This document shows, one piece after another, positions 35,374 through 44,224 of a DNA stretch of 64,000 nucleotides (positions within the stretch are counted from its first letter, which is position 1; the number at the start of each line of letters is the position of its first letter). Under the pieces are notes generated by a model. It saw nothing but the letters and a program-made list of their open reading frames with translations. It was not told the origin of the DNA and did no database searches. Position numbers and translations under genes: made by a program. The stretch is from MPNP01 sp026709725 (lineage in GTDB: Bacteria; Pseudomonadota; Alphaproteobacteria; Rhodobacterales; Rhodobacteraceae), in the NCBI GenBank assembly GCA_965200805.1, contig OZ241384.1:3286001-3350000 (forward strand). Reading direction: 5' to 3'.

Positions 35374-36759
35374 ATGGGTGACGGCATGATTGCAGGTATT
35401 GACGGCGTCATCACTGTCTTTACCGAGATGTATTATGTCCTGGCAGTTCTCCTCATGTTTTTTCTGTATATTGGTTTTGCCATGGTGCTGGCAGCCATGA
35501 GCCGCCGCACAAACCGCCTGGACATCCACATGCAGGTCACAATAGCCCTGCCACTGCTGGCAGTGGCATTTTTCCTTTTTGGCTGGTGGATTTACTGGGC
35601 CCTGCCATCCGGTCCGGGAATTACCGGCGGCATTCAATGGGACACCGCCCGACCCAATACACCCGGCTCGGATTCAATGGGGCCCAACCTCGCAGATACC
35701 ATCTCTGGCGTCTTCTGGGCATCCTTCCTCATGATTGCGTGCACAACAACACTTATTTTCGCCGGTGCTGTTCTTGAGCGCATGACATCGGGAGCATTCT
35801 GGATCCTGGTAATTCTCCTGGGGTCAATTCTCTGGGTGATTGGTGCGGCCTGGGGCTGGCATTATACCGGTTGGATGGTGGTTCTTTTCGGATTTCACGA
35901 TGCCTATGGTTCCGGTGTTATCCATGCCATTGCGGGTGGTTTTGCCCTTGGGGTTCTCATCATACTGGGCCCGAGGATTGGCAAATTTGGTGTTGATGGG
36001 CCCATCAACACGATCCCTCCGAGAAAACCCTTCGCATTGATAACCGGGTACCTTCTGACGTTTATCGGTTTCTGGGGTCTCTACCTTGCTGGCAATCTCC
36101 CGTTGGTCAACCTTGCCGGGATCAATTCCGAAATCACCGGAAATGTGCTGATCACCACCACAATCTACCTGACGCCCACAACACTGAGTGCAGTCTCGGT
36201 CAATTATATCCTTTCGCTGGCCGGCGGGTTGCTGGCCGGCTATTTTATCTCAAAAGCCCAACCGGACTGGACGCTCGCTGGCGGACTCGCCGGTCTGGTT
36301 GCCGCATCAGCCGGGAATGACCTCTATCAACCCCTGCAGTCTCTTCTGATAGGTGGAACCGGAGCTGTGATTGCCTATCATGTCCACCGGCAAATCGAAC
36401 AACGTTTTCGGCTTGATGATGCGGCCCGGGTCATTTCCATCCATGGCGCGGTTGGTGTTTTCGGGCTTATTTTCGCCGGATTTTTCTTGTGGGGGCATCC
36501 CAGCTCACCCTACGGGCACTTTGCTGTCATCAATCCACTGGGCCAGATAGCAGGTGCACTCATTCTCTTTGCCGTCCTCGGATTCTTGCCTGGCTATCTT
36601 GCGGCCCGGGTTTTGCAGCGATTTCGTCTCTTGCGAATTCCAATAGAAATCGAGCTGCTGGGGATGGGGATTGACAGGCGTATGGAAGACGAGCAGGCGT
36701 CCGGGAACTTCCGAAATGCTGTGGAAGATTTCATCAACAGGGATGGCAGGGATGATTAG
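35374..36759 (+). CDS. amt: Amt/MEP/Rh-family ammonium transporter-like protein
   Basis: A 461-residue protein with about eleven hydrophobic segments. Amt-like features: an N-terminal TM1 after MGDGMIAGIDGVITVF, FWASFLMIACTTTLIFAGAV with ERM (compare the Amt A..GA.AER), FHDAYGSGVIHAIAGGFALG carrying the first pore histidine, and ISIHGAVGVFGLIFAGFFLW carrying the second. Several of the motifs deviate from canonical Amt (FHDAYGSG instead of D(F/Y)AGG.VVH), so the substrate could differ from ammonium. A 75-residue membrane protein follows nine bases downstream; no glnK is present. Start ATG has only a weak ribosome site. Confidence 0.82.
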   Translation: MGDGMIAGIDGVITVFTEMYYVLAVLLMFFLYIGFAMVLAAMSRRTNRLDIHMQVTIALPLLAVAFFLFGWWIYWALPSGPGITGGIQWDTARPNTPGSDSMGPNLADTISGVFWASFLMIACTTTLIFAGAVLERMTSGAFWILVILLGSILWVIGAAWGWHYTGWMVVLFGFHDAYGSGVIHAIAGGFALGVLIILGPRIGKFGVDGPINTIPPRKPFALITGYLLTFIGFWGLYLAGNLPLVNLAGINSEITGNVLITTTIYLTPTTLSAVSVNYILSLAGGLLAGYFISKAQPDWTLAGGLAGLVAASAGNDLYQPLQSLLIGGTGAVIAYHVHRQIEQRFRLDDAARVISIHGAVGVFGLIFAGFFLWGHPSSPYGHFAVINPLGQIAGALILFAVLGFLPGYLAARVLQRFRLLRIPIEIELLGMGIDRRMEDEQASGNFRNAVEDFINRDGRDD

Positions 36760-36768
36760 GGAAATGTC

Positions 36769-36996
36769 ATGACAACAACCGGATTGACCACCTGGGAGAC
36801 AGACCTGACTCTGGTCGGTGCCATTTATCCCTTCCAGGGATTTGAATTCCTTTTCATACTGGCCGCATTCCTTCTCTGGATCACCGGGCTGATCGTCGTT
36901 GTCCAGCGGGAGCGAATCCGCCATGCGAGGATCGTTGCCAAATACGGATCCTATGAAACGGTTATGGATGAACTCGACAATCTGACCGCATCCTGA
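36769..36996 (+). CDS. small single-span membrane protein linked to the Amt-type gene
   Basis: A 75-residue protein: polar N terminus (MTTTGLTTWETDLTLVGAI), one transmembrane helix (FEFLFILAAFLLWITGLIVVV), and a charged cytoplasmic tail (QRERIRHARIVAKYGSYETV). Nine bases separate it from the amt stop, so the two are almost certainly co-transcribed. I do not recognise the family. An accessory or stabilising subunit of the transporter is one possibility. Confidence 0.65.
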   Translation: MTTTGLTTWETDLTLVGAIYPFQGFEFLFILAAFLLWITGLIVVVQRERIRHARIVAKYGSYETVMDELDNLTAS

Positions 36997-37027
36997 TCAG
37001 ATTCAGCGACAGCAGCAGATCATGGCC

Positions 37028-37792
37028 TCATACGGAGTCATTCATGAGCTGAAATGGTCGATCATGCTCAAGCGCGGGCAATCGGCATCGCGCACCCCGC
37101 ACCAGAGCAAGATCAAATACGACAGTCTCGACATCATCTGAAACACGGCCAAGCACGCGCCCCCAGGGATCAACGAGCATGATTTCCTGATCAATGCCTC
37201 CCCCGGCGGGAGCAATCACATAGGCTCCCGTTTCAATTGCCCGTGCCCGGTTGAGAACAGATCGCTGTTCACCTGATTCCGGCCACCGGCCCGCTCCAGC
37301 CAGCACCAGTATTTCGGCACCTGTCTGCGCAGTGAGTCGGCAATGCATTGCTGACGCAAGGCCGTGACCTGAACAGAGACCGATCCTGCCTGCCGGCGCA
37401 TCAACCACAATGAGAGGCTTTTTGTTCAATTCATACTGAGAGCCATGACCGGATTGCCCGGAAACACCCTCATCTGACAGTCCGCACATCAGAACATGCT
37501 GGCCAATGATGGCACCGCTGGCATCAAGTGCAAGCATGCACATTGCATGCTTGCCACCCGCATCGATCATCCTGATCGCCGGGATAATGACAGTGCACCG
37601 ACATGCTATTCTCCCATCCCGAAGCATGTCAAGAACCGGGTGAGCCGCCCTCTGCCGACCATGAATACCGGATGGATCGCAGAGTTCACGACTGAGGTCC
37701 GGCAGAACGAGGAGATCTGTTGTGTCACCCCGGGGGATACGGGCGATACCTCTCAGGCCCGCAACGATACAAACCCTCAATCTCTGGCTCAA
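37028..37792 (-). CDS. carbon-nitrogen hydrolase (nitrilase-fold) protein with degenerate active site
   Basis: A 254-residue protein. The C-terminal half follows the CN-hydrolase plan: APAGRIGLCSGHGLAS, GAEILVLAGAGRW, LNRARAIETGAYVIAPAGG, IMLVDPWGRVLGRV. The expected catalytic triad is damaged. The usual PE motif is PD (LLVLPDLSREL), and the usual C-Y/W-D nucleophile motif is CSGHG, with the Cys shifted relative to GRIGL. No clear catalytic Lys context remains; NKKPLIVVDAP is the closest. It could be a non-enzymatic member or a decaying gene with an intact frame. Confidence 0.6.
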   Translation of the reverse strand: MSQRLRVCIVAGLRGIARIPRGDTTDLLVLPDLSRELCDPSGIHGRQRAAHPVLDMLRDGRIACRCTVIIPAIRMIDAGGKHAMCMLALDASGAIIGQHVLMCGLSDEGVSGQSGHGSQYELNKKPLIVVDAPAGRIGLCSGHGLASAMHCRLTAQTGAEILVLAGAGRWPESGEQRSVLNRARAIETGAYVIAPAGGGIDQEIMLVDPWGRVLGRVSDDVETVVFDLALVRGARCRLPALEHDRPFQLMNDSV

Positions 37793-38031
37793 ACTCTTGG
37801 CTCGGCAATCCGATGAATCGTGGAATCAAACATTGCGGTCAATCAACTGAAAAAGGCAGACCGGCACACCAATCCCCCGGAAAAAACGATCTGACGCGAT
37901 CAGGGTGTCAAACATTCAAACCCAGGGCTTGCCTGATGCAGAAAACGATACCCCCACATCACGCTATCAGCGGGACCACCACATCCACATTTTCTTTATA
38001 AAAGATCAAGTCAGTCTCATCAAGATCATCA

Positions 38032-38130
38032 ATATCCCCAATCAGCGATCAAATGGTCCGAATCCGCCGCGAGGGCCGTTGCTCCCGGAGTCCCGACCTG
38101 ATTTGACCGCCCGTCCGGGCCTGCCCTGAG
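38032..38130 (+). pseudogene. IS5-type transposase 5' fragment
   Basis: Reading with one frameshift gives PISDQMVRIRRE and GPLLPESRPDL, resembling the IS5 transposase opening (ISD.QMARI.P.FP.S). The DNA CCCCAATCAGCGATCAAATG recurs in related form at 19691, at about 22110 and at 33958. Truncated after about 30 codons. Confidence 0.5.
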
Positions 38131-38149
38131 AAGAGGGCTTGGGGAGCGG

Positions 38150-38262
38150 CAGGTGCCGGGGCGGAGAAGCTCTGGCAGGGGATTCGGGCCCTCGGGGGCG
38201 TCTGTTTGCAATCAGAACATGAGAGAGCATCAGGATGCACATGAATGACGCGGAGGCCAAGG
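38150..38262. repeat. dispersed repeat, copy B (partner at 16425-16530)
   Basis: Homologous to 16425-16530 across GGAGAAGCT.TGGCAG, the GGGCCCTCGGGG region and TTTGCAATCAGAACATG. It lies directly after the IS5-type 5' fragment, supporting a transposon origin for both copies. Confidence 0.7.
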
Positions 38263-38341
38263 ATGGTGTATTATAGGGCCAGGGCCAGCCTGATCGACGA
38301 CGGGGCCACAACCGGGTCCTGCGGTTGCGGAACAACCGGGA

Positions 38342-38425
38342 GAGGTGCTGCAGGCTGTGCTGGAGACGGCCCGCAAACAGGGCCGGAACCTGCTGGAGAC
38401 ACTGCGGGCCCGCCGGACGGGTTGA
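38342..38425 (+). pseudogene. C-terminal fragment resembling IS66-type transposase
   Basis: One frame encodes EVLQAVLETARKQGRNLLET then LRARRTG and a stop. This resembles the closing helix of IS66-family transposases (TVV.TARQQGRN.L..L). Only about 27 codons are recognisable. Family assignment is tentative. Confidence 0.4.
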
Positions 38426-38545
38426 TGGACCGGGTCGCAGAGCCGGAGTTCGCTTCAATCCGCCGATCCCCCTTCAAGCCCGCAGTTCATGGCTCAAGAA
38501 CCTGAACAGTTACGATTACAACTTGATCGGGTGGATGCCGGCAAG

Positions 38546-40450
38546 TCAGGCAAGATTCATTTCGGCAATAAATTGAGAGGGTGACTGACGCCGGGGGGAA
38601 CCCCATGGCATTACCCGGGACCTGGGATAAGTGATGTAAAGCAGTCGGCGTGCGCGTGTGACGGCAACAAAAGCGGTATTTCTCTCTTCGTCGATCTCCG
38701 CCTTCGTATTTGCGCGGTAGTCTGGAAAAATGCCTTCACAAAATCCCATCAAGAACACGATATCCTTCTCAAGACCCTTCATCGAATGAACCGTGCTTAA
38801 AGTTAATCCGTCATCTGGCAATTCAGGACTTAATCTACCGAGAGCCATTGCGTTGCGAAAGGCTCCAAGCGTGTTGCCAAGACCAAGTTCCCGGAACCTT
38901 ATCCACATGCCAGAAAACTCCTGCAACTCTTCAAGGCTACGGTCAAATTCCAGCTTTTTCTCATCATCGCTTTCTGCAACCGCAAACTCAGTGATCCTCG
39001 TCTTGAAGTGCTCCTCGAAATTCAATATATTTGGCTCCTCCAAATCCATACTGTTGATTTGATCCAGAAGTTCATTGGCCAAGACATTGTGGACGCCTTT
39101 TGCCTGATTGAGACAGTTTCTGAAATGGTCGAACAGATCTGCATTTCCCCATTCTGCCGGAGCAGGTATTTCAAGAATATGGCACAGTTTCCTGCCGGCA
39201 ACCCAGTCGTTTGGGTTGATCTTGACCCTCAATGCGGAATCCAGAGCTCGACCAAAGAATGAGGCGGGCATTTTTTCGCGCTCTCCAACCTTGAGTTTGT
39301 AATTGATGTTCTGTTCTTTAAGCGCTGCTTCGAGTGCAGAAAATACAAATCTGTTTCGAGCGGTAACAGCCATGTTATCGACGGATATATCCCCCTCAAT
39401 ATCAGGGTGATGCTTTGCTTCCATGAGTTTAATTACGATGGAAAGAATCCGATTTGCTTCCTCTTCCTCTGAGGGGAGAGGATAAACCCTGACTTCTCCC
39501 TCAAGAGCAAAATCAGTTTCTGTCAGAGCGCCAGGACGCAGGTGATTTGCAACCCGAACAATGGCCCGCGAACTGCGGTAATTCTCGGTTAGGCGAAATT
39601 CTTTCGGCCTGAAATCTGTGATGAATCTCTCGCACAGGTACTCGGATGAAGATCCATTGAAACCATAGATCATCTGATCGGGGTCGCCAACCATCATGAT
39701 GCTCCCGTCCGCTGGCCCCGCCAGCACCTTCACGAATTCATACTGTATCCGATTAAGATCCTGTGCCTCATCCACAAACATATGGCTGTATCTGGATCGA
39801 TAAATCTCGCCGACCCAGGACTGTTCAAGAAGGATCCGGTGTCCGTATCGGAGAATATCGTCATAATCCATTCCCCGACTGCCGGTGAGCGCGTTCTGAT
39901 AATCATCATATGCACGCCAGAGACCGGGGTCATTCGGAAACCGCCTTGAAACATCCTCTTCGGACAGCATGTCTCTTTTGATCATGGAAAATCTGTGCAT
40001 ATAGTTCTGTAAATTGAGTTCCTCGGGCTGATTTTTCTTCTTGCCATTCGCATTGAAATATTTGTCCATGTCGACACCATCCGATCTTAGTGCTTCGATA
40101 AACACCTCCATCCGATCCTTGTCGCGCTCGAAAATCTGTATGTTGGGAGGCAGACCGACTGTGTGGCCGTACCGCTCGATAATTCGTTGAGCGATGGAAT
40201 GAATTGTGCCAATCCATACCCTGCTTGCATTTGAATCGCCTTTTGGCAGCCGTTCCTTCATTTCAGATGCGGCCTTGTTGGTAAACGTGAGGGCAATGGC
40301 CCCATCCTCTTTCTGGCTGGCAAGAATAAACCGGATACGTTCGGTCAGAACGCGGGTTTTGCCTGAACCGGCCGATGCAAGAACCTGAATGGATTCATGA
40401 GGAGGCTGCTCGACGATTTCACGCTGTTTTTCAGAAAGTTGGACATTCAT
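38546..40450 (-). CDS. gajB: UvrD-like superfamily 1 helicase, Gabija GajB-like
   Basis: A 634-residue SF1A helicase. Motif I is ASAGSGKTRVLTERI near residue 25, then TFTNKAASEM, FVDEAQDLNRIQYEF near 228 (motif II), MVGDPDQMIYGFNGSS (motif III), ENYRSSRAIVRVANHLR (motif IV), STVHSMKGLEKDIVFLMGF (motif V) and AFVAVTRARRLLYITYPR (motif VI). It overlaps the upstream OLD-nuclease gene by four bases. That pairing defines Gabija defence systems, in which the helicase-like protein senses or amplifies DNA damage signals. It is longer than the roughly 500-residue reference GajB, so an ordinary UvrD/PcrA relative recruited beside an OLD gene is the alternative. Confidence 0.88.
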   Translation of the reverse strand: MNVQLSEKQREIVEQPPHESIQVLASAGSGKTRVLTERIRFILASQKEDGAIALTFTNKAASEMKERLPKGDSNASRVWIGTIHSIAQRIIERYGHTVGLPPNIQIFERDKDRMEVFIEALRSDGVDMDKYFNANGKKKNQPEELNLQNYMHRFSMIKRDMLSEEDVSRRFPNDPGLWRAYDDYQNALTGSRGMDYDDILRYGHRILLEQSWVGEIYRSRYSHMFVDEAQDLNRIQYEFVKVLAGPADGSIMMVGDPDQMIYGFNGSSSEYLCERFITDFRPKEFRLTENYRSSRAIVRVANHLRPGALTETDFALEGEVRVYPLPSEEEEANRILSIVIKLMEAKHHPDIEGDISVDNMAVTARNRFVFSALEAALKEQNINYKLKVGEREKMPASFFGRALDSALRVKINPNDWVAGRKLCHILEIPAPAEWGNADLFDHFRNCLNQAKGVHNVLANELLDQINSMDLEEPNILNFEEHFKTRITEFAVAESDDEKKLEFDRSLEELQEFSGMWIRFRELGLGNTLGAFRNAMALGRLSPELPDDGLTLSTVHSMKGLEKDIVFLMGFCEGIFPDYRANTKAEIDEERNTAFVAVTRARRLLYITYPRSRVMPWGSPRRQSPSQFIAEMNLA

Positions 40451-42231
40451 TGCAACCAGCCTTCCACCTTTGAAAAAGCCCTCTGAAATGCTTCGGGCAC
40501 AATGTCTTCCCGAGACTTGCTCCTTGGGTTCCGAGCCAACACATCAGACAGAAAGCCTGAGTAGCGAGTCTTTGATTTACGCATTTTCTCGATCAACTCA
40601 TCTTCCGTTAAGGCTTCAAGGTCATGTCTTGTCTTTTCAAGATGCCGGGGGGACGAATCCGCCTCTCTCGCTTTCTCTACAAAGGCATCAATGATTTCAT
40701 CAGTCAGTCCGCAGGCTTTGACAATTTCGGCCTCGAAATCATGTCCACCCGTCAGGTAATCCACGAAAAGCCAATTTTCTAAAGTGCTCTGCCCCATTGC
40801 AGATTTGATCCCGGCAATTTGTCGATCTACCATGCACTTTGTGGAATTGGACTTTTCGCCATCGTTGTCGCTGACAATCGCAACGGGTATGCCAAGACTC
40901 ATGGCAAGCTTGATGTAGGGAACATAGCCTCGTCCATTGACAGCGGTGAGATTGACGCCCCTTGAGAATGCTGTCGCTCCAAACCACTGCTCGAAAAATA
41001 CCGGGGTGACCTGTTCTTCGGTTTGGCCCTCAAAGAGAATTATGGCCCTTGCGAACAGTGCCTCGCCCTTGTTACGCATGACAACCCTGTGAAGCATTGC
41101 TGCCTCTTCCCCGGACAACCCTTCAGTTGCATAACACTGAATCCCTCCGTTGTGTGCGGACAAAGATCGCAGATCGGCGAGAGGGCACATTGCGGCAAGG
41201 TATGGAGAATGGGTGCTGACTACGACTTGTCCGTTGGTTTCCGACAATTGAGAGAAGAGTGATCGTTGTGCGTTGGGGTGCAAATGTGCTTCCGGCTCTT
41301 CAGCAGCAATGATGGGATGGTAGGGTTCGGTCTCTTCCACGAGCAATTCCTCGGCCAGTTCGGTGAATGCCCTTACGGCTAACATGGATGCCCAGCTTCG
41401 TGTGCCCATGCCATGATATTCCATGGGGAACAAACCAGCGGCGGAATCACCAAAATGAACACTGAAATTCTTTGAGAGATCTCGAAGTTTTTTGGGAACG
41501 GGCATCACCTCGACGCCACCGATGCCACCAAAAGACACTCTGAGAGCATTCAGATGCTCCATCAACTTTGCTAAGGGTTCACTTTTTGAAACTGCTTTGC
41601 TGTTGATTTCAGCAATCAATCGCTCAAGCTCATCGACATCCTCTTCGCTGTACTCCACCTGCGATAGTACCCGTCCAACAAACGAGGATTTCTGGCTCAA
41701 TTCACGATGAATGTCCCGTTGGGCATCTATCGCCACAAATGGAATGGATCTGGAATTGAGGGTGTACCTTGAGCTCAAGTCCGGAACCGAAGAGGGCCAG
41801 TCTGCAAACCCGGACCACACCCGAAGAGTGTGCCGCTCGATCAGAAAACCTGCTCTTGGGGTCTTCTGTCGCCTTGCAGCCGTTCGAAATGCAATGAATT
41901 GATCTCCGGACGGGTCAGCCTGGATGTTGTCCCCGAACTTGTTGATCCACCTCCTTGAAAAATTTCTGACCCTCTCTCCGCCATTGCCGGTGGGGATGAT
42001 ACGCACATCAATGATGATCTCTTCGGTCCGTCTGTCGTGACTATCTATGTGGAAATCTTCGTCTGACAATTGTCGACCATAATCTCCCAGCGCCAGCTGC
42101 AATGACTTCAATACAGAGGTCTTCCCGCAGTTGTTCGGCCCGATAAGCACGGCGAACCGTGGCAAGCTCATCTCGAGATTGCGAATGCCCCGAAAGCCGG
42201 ATATCCGCACGGTATCAAGAATAATTGGCAC
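40447..42231 (-). CDS. gajA: OLD-family ATP-dependent nuclease, Gabija GajA-like
   Basis: A 594-residue protein with an ABC-type ATPase domain followed by a TOPRIM nuclease domain. Walker A is GPNNCGKTSVLKSL near residue 30; AAEEPEAHLHPNAQRSLFSQL near 313 carries the signature and Walker B glutamates; VVVSTHSPYLAAM follows. TOPRIM shows FEGQTEEQVTPVFFEQW (Glu) and VSDNDGEKS (DxD). In Gabija this enzyme nicks DNA when nucleotides are depleted. I chose GTG at 42231, nine bases after CAGGAG; an in-frame ATG 38 codons upstream gives a non-family extension. The helicase gene overlaps the stop. Confidence 0.9.
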   Translation of the reverse strand: MPIILDTVRISGFRGIRNLEMSLPRFAVLIGPNNCGKTSVLKSLQLALGDYGRQLSDEDFHIDSHDRRTEEIIIDVRIIPTGNGGERVRNFSRRWINKFGDNIQADPSGDQFIAFRTAARRQKTPRAGFLIERHTLRVWSGFADWPSSVPDLSSRYTLNSRSIPFVAIDAQRDIHRELSQKSSFVGRVLSQVEYSEEDVDELERLIAEINSKAVSKSEPLAKLMEHLNALRVSFGGIGGVEVMPVPKKLRDLSKNFSVHFGDSAAGLFPMEYHGMGTRSWASMLAVRAFTELAEELLVEETEPYHPIIAAEEPEAHLHPNAQRSLFSQLSETNGQVVVSTHSPYLAAMCPLADLRSLSAHNGGIQCYATEGLSGEEAAMLHRVVMRNKGEALFARAIILFEGQTEEQVTPVFFEQWFGATAFSRGVNLTAVNGRGYVPYIKLAMSLGIPVAIVSDNDGEKSNSTKCMVDRQIAGIKSAMGQSTLENWLFVDYLTGGHDFEAEIVKACGLTDEIIDAFVEKAREADSSPRHLEKTRHDLEALTEDELIEKMRKSKTRYSGFLSDVLARNPRSKSREDIVPEAFQRAFSKVEGWLQ

Positions 42232-42757
42232 GAGAAATTGCTCCTGATACACAATGAAACGTTGACAGGGCAGCCGGGACCGTATCGGAGGATGGTGGAG
42301 CCACAGAAAACCTGCCCATGGCAGCCACACTGCCGGAACGGTCAATTTCAGTCCCCCTCAAGACCTGCCGGTCTGTCTATTTCAGAAACGGAAGCACCAC
42401 GCAACCCCGCATGCCCCCGTTATCGACCGCACTGATTTGAAACTGTACCGGACCTGCCTGGACCAAAACATTGCAACCAATCCGGGTGAAGATCAGATCA
42501 TTTTAAATCATCGCAGGCGGTTCAACACGATCCTCCCCGTGATTCCTGCCTGTGGTCGCCCACCACCCGCATGCGGATATTCATGAAGGTTTCTTTATCA
42601 TGGTGAGCGGGGCGTCGGGGGGAACTTCGCCCCCCTCCCCGATCAGTGCAGGGCCCGATCAGTGGAGGGCGTCAACGACTGTCGAGAGGTTCCGGGGTGG
42701 CGGAAATGGGTCAGATCGCCCTTTTCTCCGGCACTGTAGACGGGTGGGTCTGAATAT
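42232..42757. other. intergenic region upstream of the Gabija-like operon
   Basis: About 525 bases between genes of the same strand. It should hold the Gabija promoter and the trkH terminator. Short direct repetition of GCAGGGCCCGATCAGTG with GAGGGC is seen near 42648-42672. No gene and no recognisable transposase. Confidence 0.4.
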
Positions 42758-44224
42758 CTACCCGCGCCAGAACTTCCGGCTGAAGATGGCGTAGATCACA
42801 AGCATTTCCATGCGCCCCATGATCATCGTCACGATAAGAACAAGCTTGGCTGTGGCGGGTACCGACTGGTAGTTGCCTGTCGGGCCGATGAGATCGCCCA
42901 GACCCGGTCCGATATTGGCCAGTGCCGCGGCAGCACCGGATACGGAAGTGATGAAATCAAGCCCGGTCATGGCAAGGAGCAGGGATGAAACCATCATCGT
43001 TCCCAAAAAGACAACAAAGAACACCATGACCGATGTCATGACCGATCCTGGAACCTTGCTGCCCTGGTAACGGACATTGACAAGGGCATGCGGAAAGATC
43101 ATGCGACGGATTTGCACACGCATATTCGCCAACAGGAGCTGGTAGCGGAAGATTTTGATTGAACAGCAGGTCGACCCGGCACATCCACCGACGAGACCCA
43201 GCAGAAAAATGACCGTCACGGCAAAACTGCCCCAGCTGTTGTAGTCATCGCTTGCATAACCGGTTCCCGTCAGGATGGAGATGCAGTTGAAGAGCGACTT
43301 GCGCAGCGTGACCTCGAAACCGGCTGAACTGTCAAGGCTTTGCCACAGCATCAGCGCAGCGCACGACACGCCGATCAGGATAAGAAACCCGCGCACCTGG
43401 GTATCCCGAATCAGCGGCAGAATATTGCCCGCATTAAGTTGCACATAACGAATGAAGGGGAGAGCTGCGAGAATCATGAAGACCACTCCGACATACTCTG
43501 TGGCGGCACCGAGTCCCGTGAAGGAGTCATCGTAATTGGCAAATCCGCCTGTGGCAATTGTGGTCATGGCATGCACAGAGGCATCAACAAACGAAAGACC
43601 CGACCACAGATATGCGAGCATGCAGGCAAGGGTCAGAACAAGATAGACGATGGTGATGTCCCGTGCCGTTGCAGCAGCCCGTGGCAGAATGGGTGAAAAT
43701 GCGTCATAGTTGTGTCGCATGAAGACCTGCATACCACCAATCCGCATGCCAGGCAGGATCGCCATGGCGATCACGATGATCGCGATGCCGCCAATCCACT
43801 GCAAGAGACCGCGCCAGATCAGGATTCCGACCGGCTGTGACTCCAGGTCGGTCATGACGGTTGCCCCCGTCGTGGTTACGCCGGAGATCGCCTCAAAGAG
43901 GGAATCGATTGGATCCAGATGAGGTGCGCCGAAGAAGAAAGGGATTGCACCAAAGACCGGAGCGACGGCGTAGATGCATGTCATCATGATGAATGTCTGC
44001 TGATAGGTCGTTTGTTTTTCGGTGTTGATGCTGGATCGGGTTGCCAGCACCATTGCGCTCCCCACCAGGAGCGTAAATCCGGACAGAATGGCAAATGTCT
44101 GCCAGTGGCCATTGCCGGCAATGATGTCAGCCATCATCGGCAACAGCATCATGGCACCAAGGCCTCCGATGATAAGTCCGATGACGTAGACAACGGGTAT
44201 GTAGTCAATCCTTGCCCTGGTCAT
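42758..44224 (-). CDS. trkH: TrkH-family potassium uptake membrane subunit
   Basis: A 488-residue protein of TrkH length (E. coli 483) with about ten membrane segments. Selectivity-filter loops are visible: SGVTTTGATVM, TIATGGFANYD, ISILTGTGYASDD, and ANIGPGLGDLIGPTGNY. LLQWIGGIAIIVIAMAILP and GLVGGCAGSTCCSIKIFR are family landmarks. It acts with the peripheral TrkA, whose gene is not here. I chose the ATG before TRARIDYIPVVY; the frame is open 76 codons further upstream but without family similarity. Confidence 0.93.
   Translation of the reverse strand: MTRARIDYIPVVYVIGLIIGGLGAMMLLPMMADIIAGNGHWQTFAILSGFTLLVGSAMVLATRSSINTEKQTTYQQTFIMMTCIYAVAPVFGAIPFFFGAPHLDPIDSLFEAISGVTTTGATVMTDLESQPVGILIWRGLLQWIGGIAIIVIAMAILPGMRIGGMQVFMRHNYDAFSPILPRAAATARDITIVYLVLTLACMLAYLWSGLSFVDASVHAMTTIATGGFANYDDSFTGLGAATEYVGVVFMILAALPFIRYVQLNAGNILPLIRDTQVRGFLILIGVSCAALMLWQSLDSSAGFEVTLRKSLFNCISILTGTGYASDDYNSWGSFAVTVIFLLGLVGGCAGSTCCSIKIFRYQLLLANMRVQIRRMIFPHALVNVRYQGSKVPGSVMTSVMVFFVVFLGTMMVSSLLLAMTGLDFITSVSGAAAALANIGPGLGDLIGPTGNYQSVPATAKLVLIVTMIMGRMEMLVIYAIFSRKFWRG

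Larger units (their letters stand above)
37793..38545. other. intergenic region packed with transposon fragments
   Basis: About 750 bases without an intact gene. In order: roughly 240 bases of nothing recognisable, an IS5-type 5' end at about 38032-38130, the dispersed repeat copy B at 38150-38262, and an IS66-type C-terminal fragment at 38342-38425. The Gabija-like helicase gene ends immediately downstream. Confidence 0.55.

Noticed and set aside
38546..40450. Housekeeping UvrD/PcrA/Rep helicase
   Set aside because: The four-base overlap with an OLD nuclease gene fits Gabija better, though the longer length keeps this alternative open.
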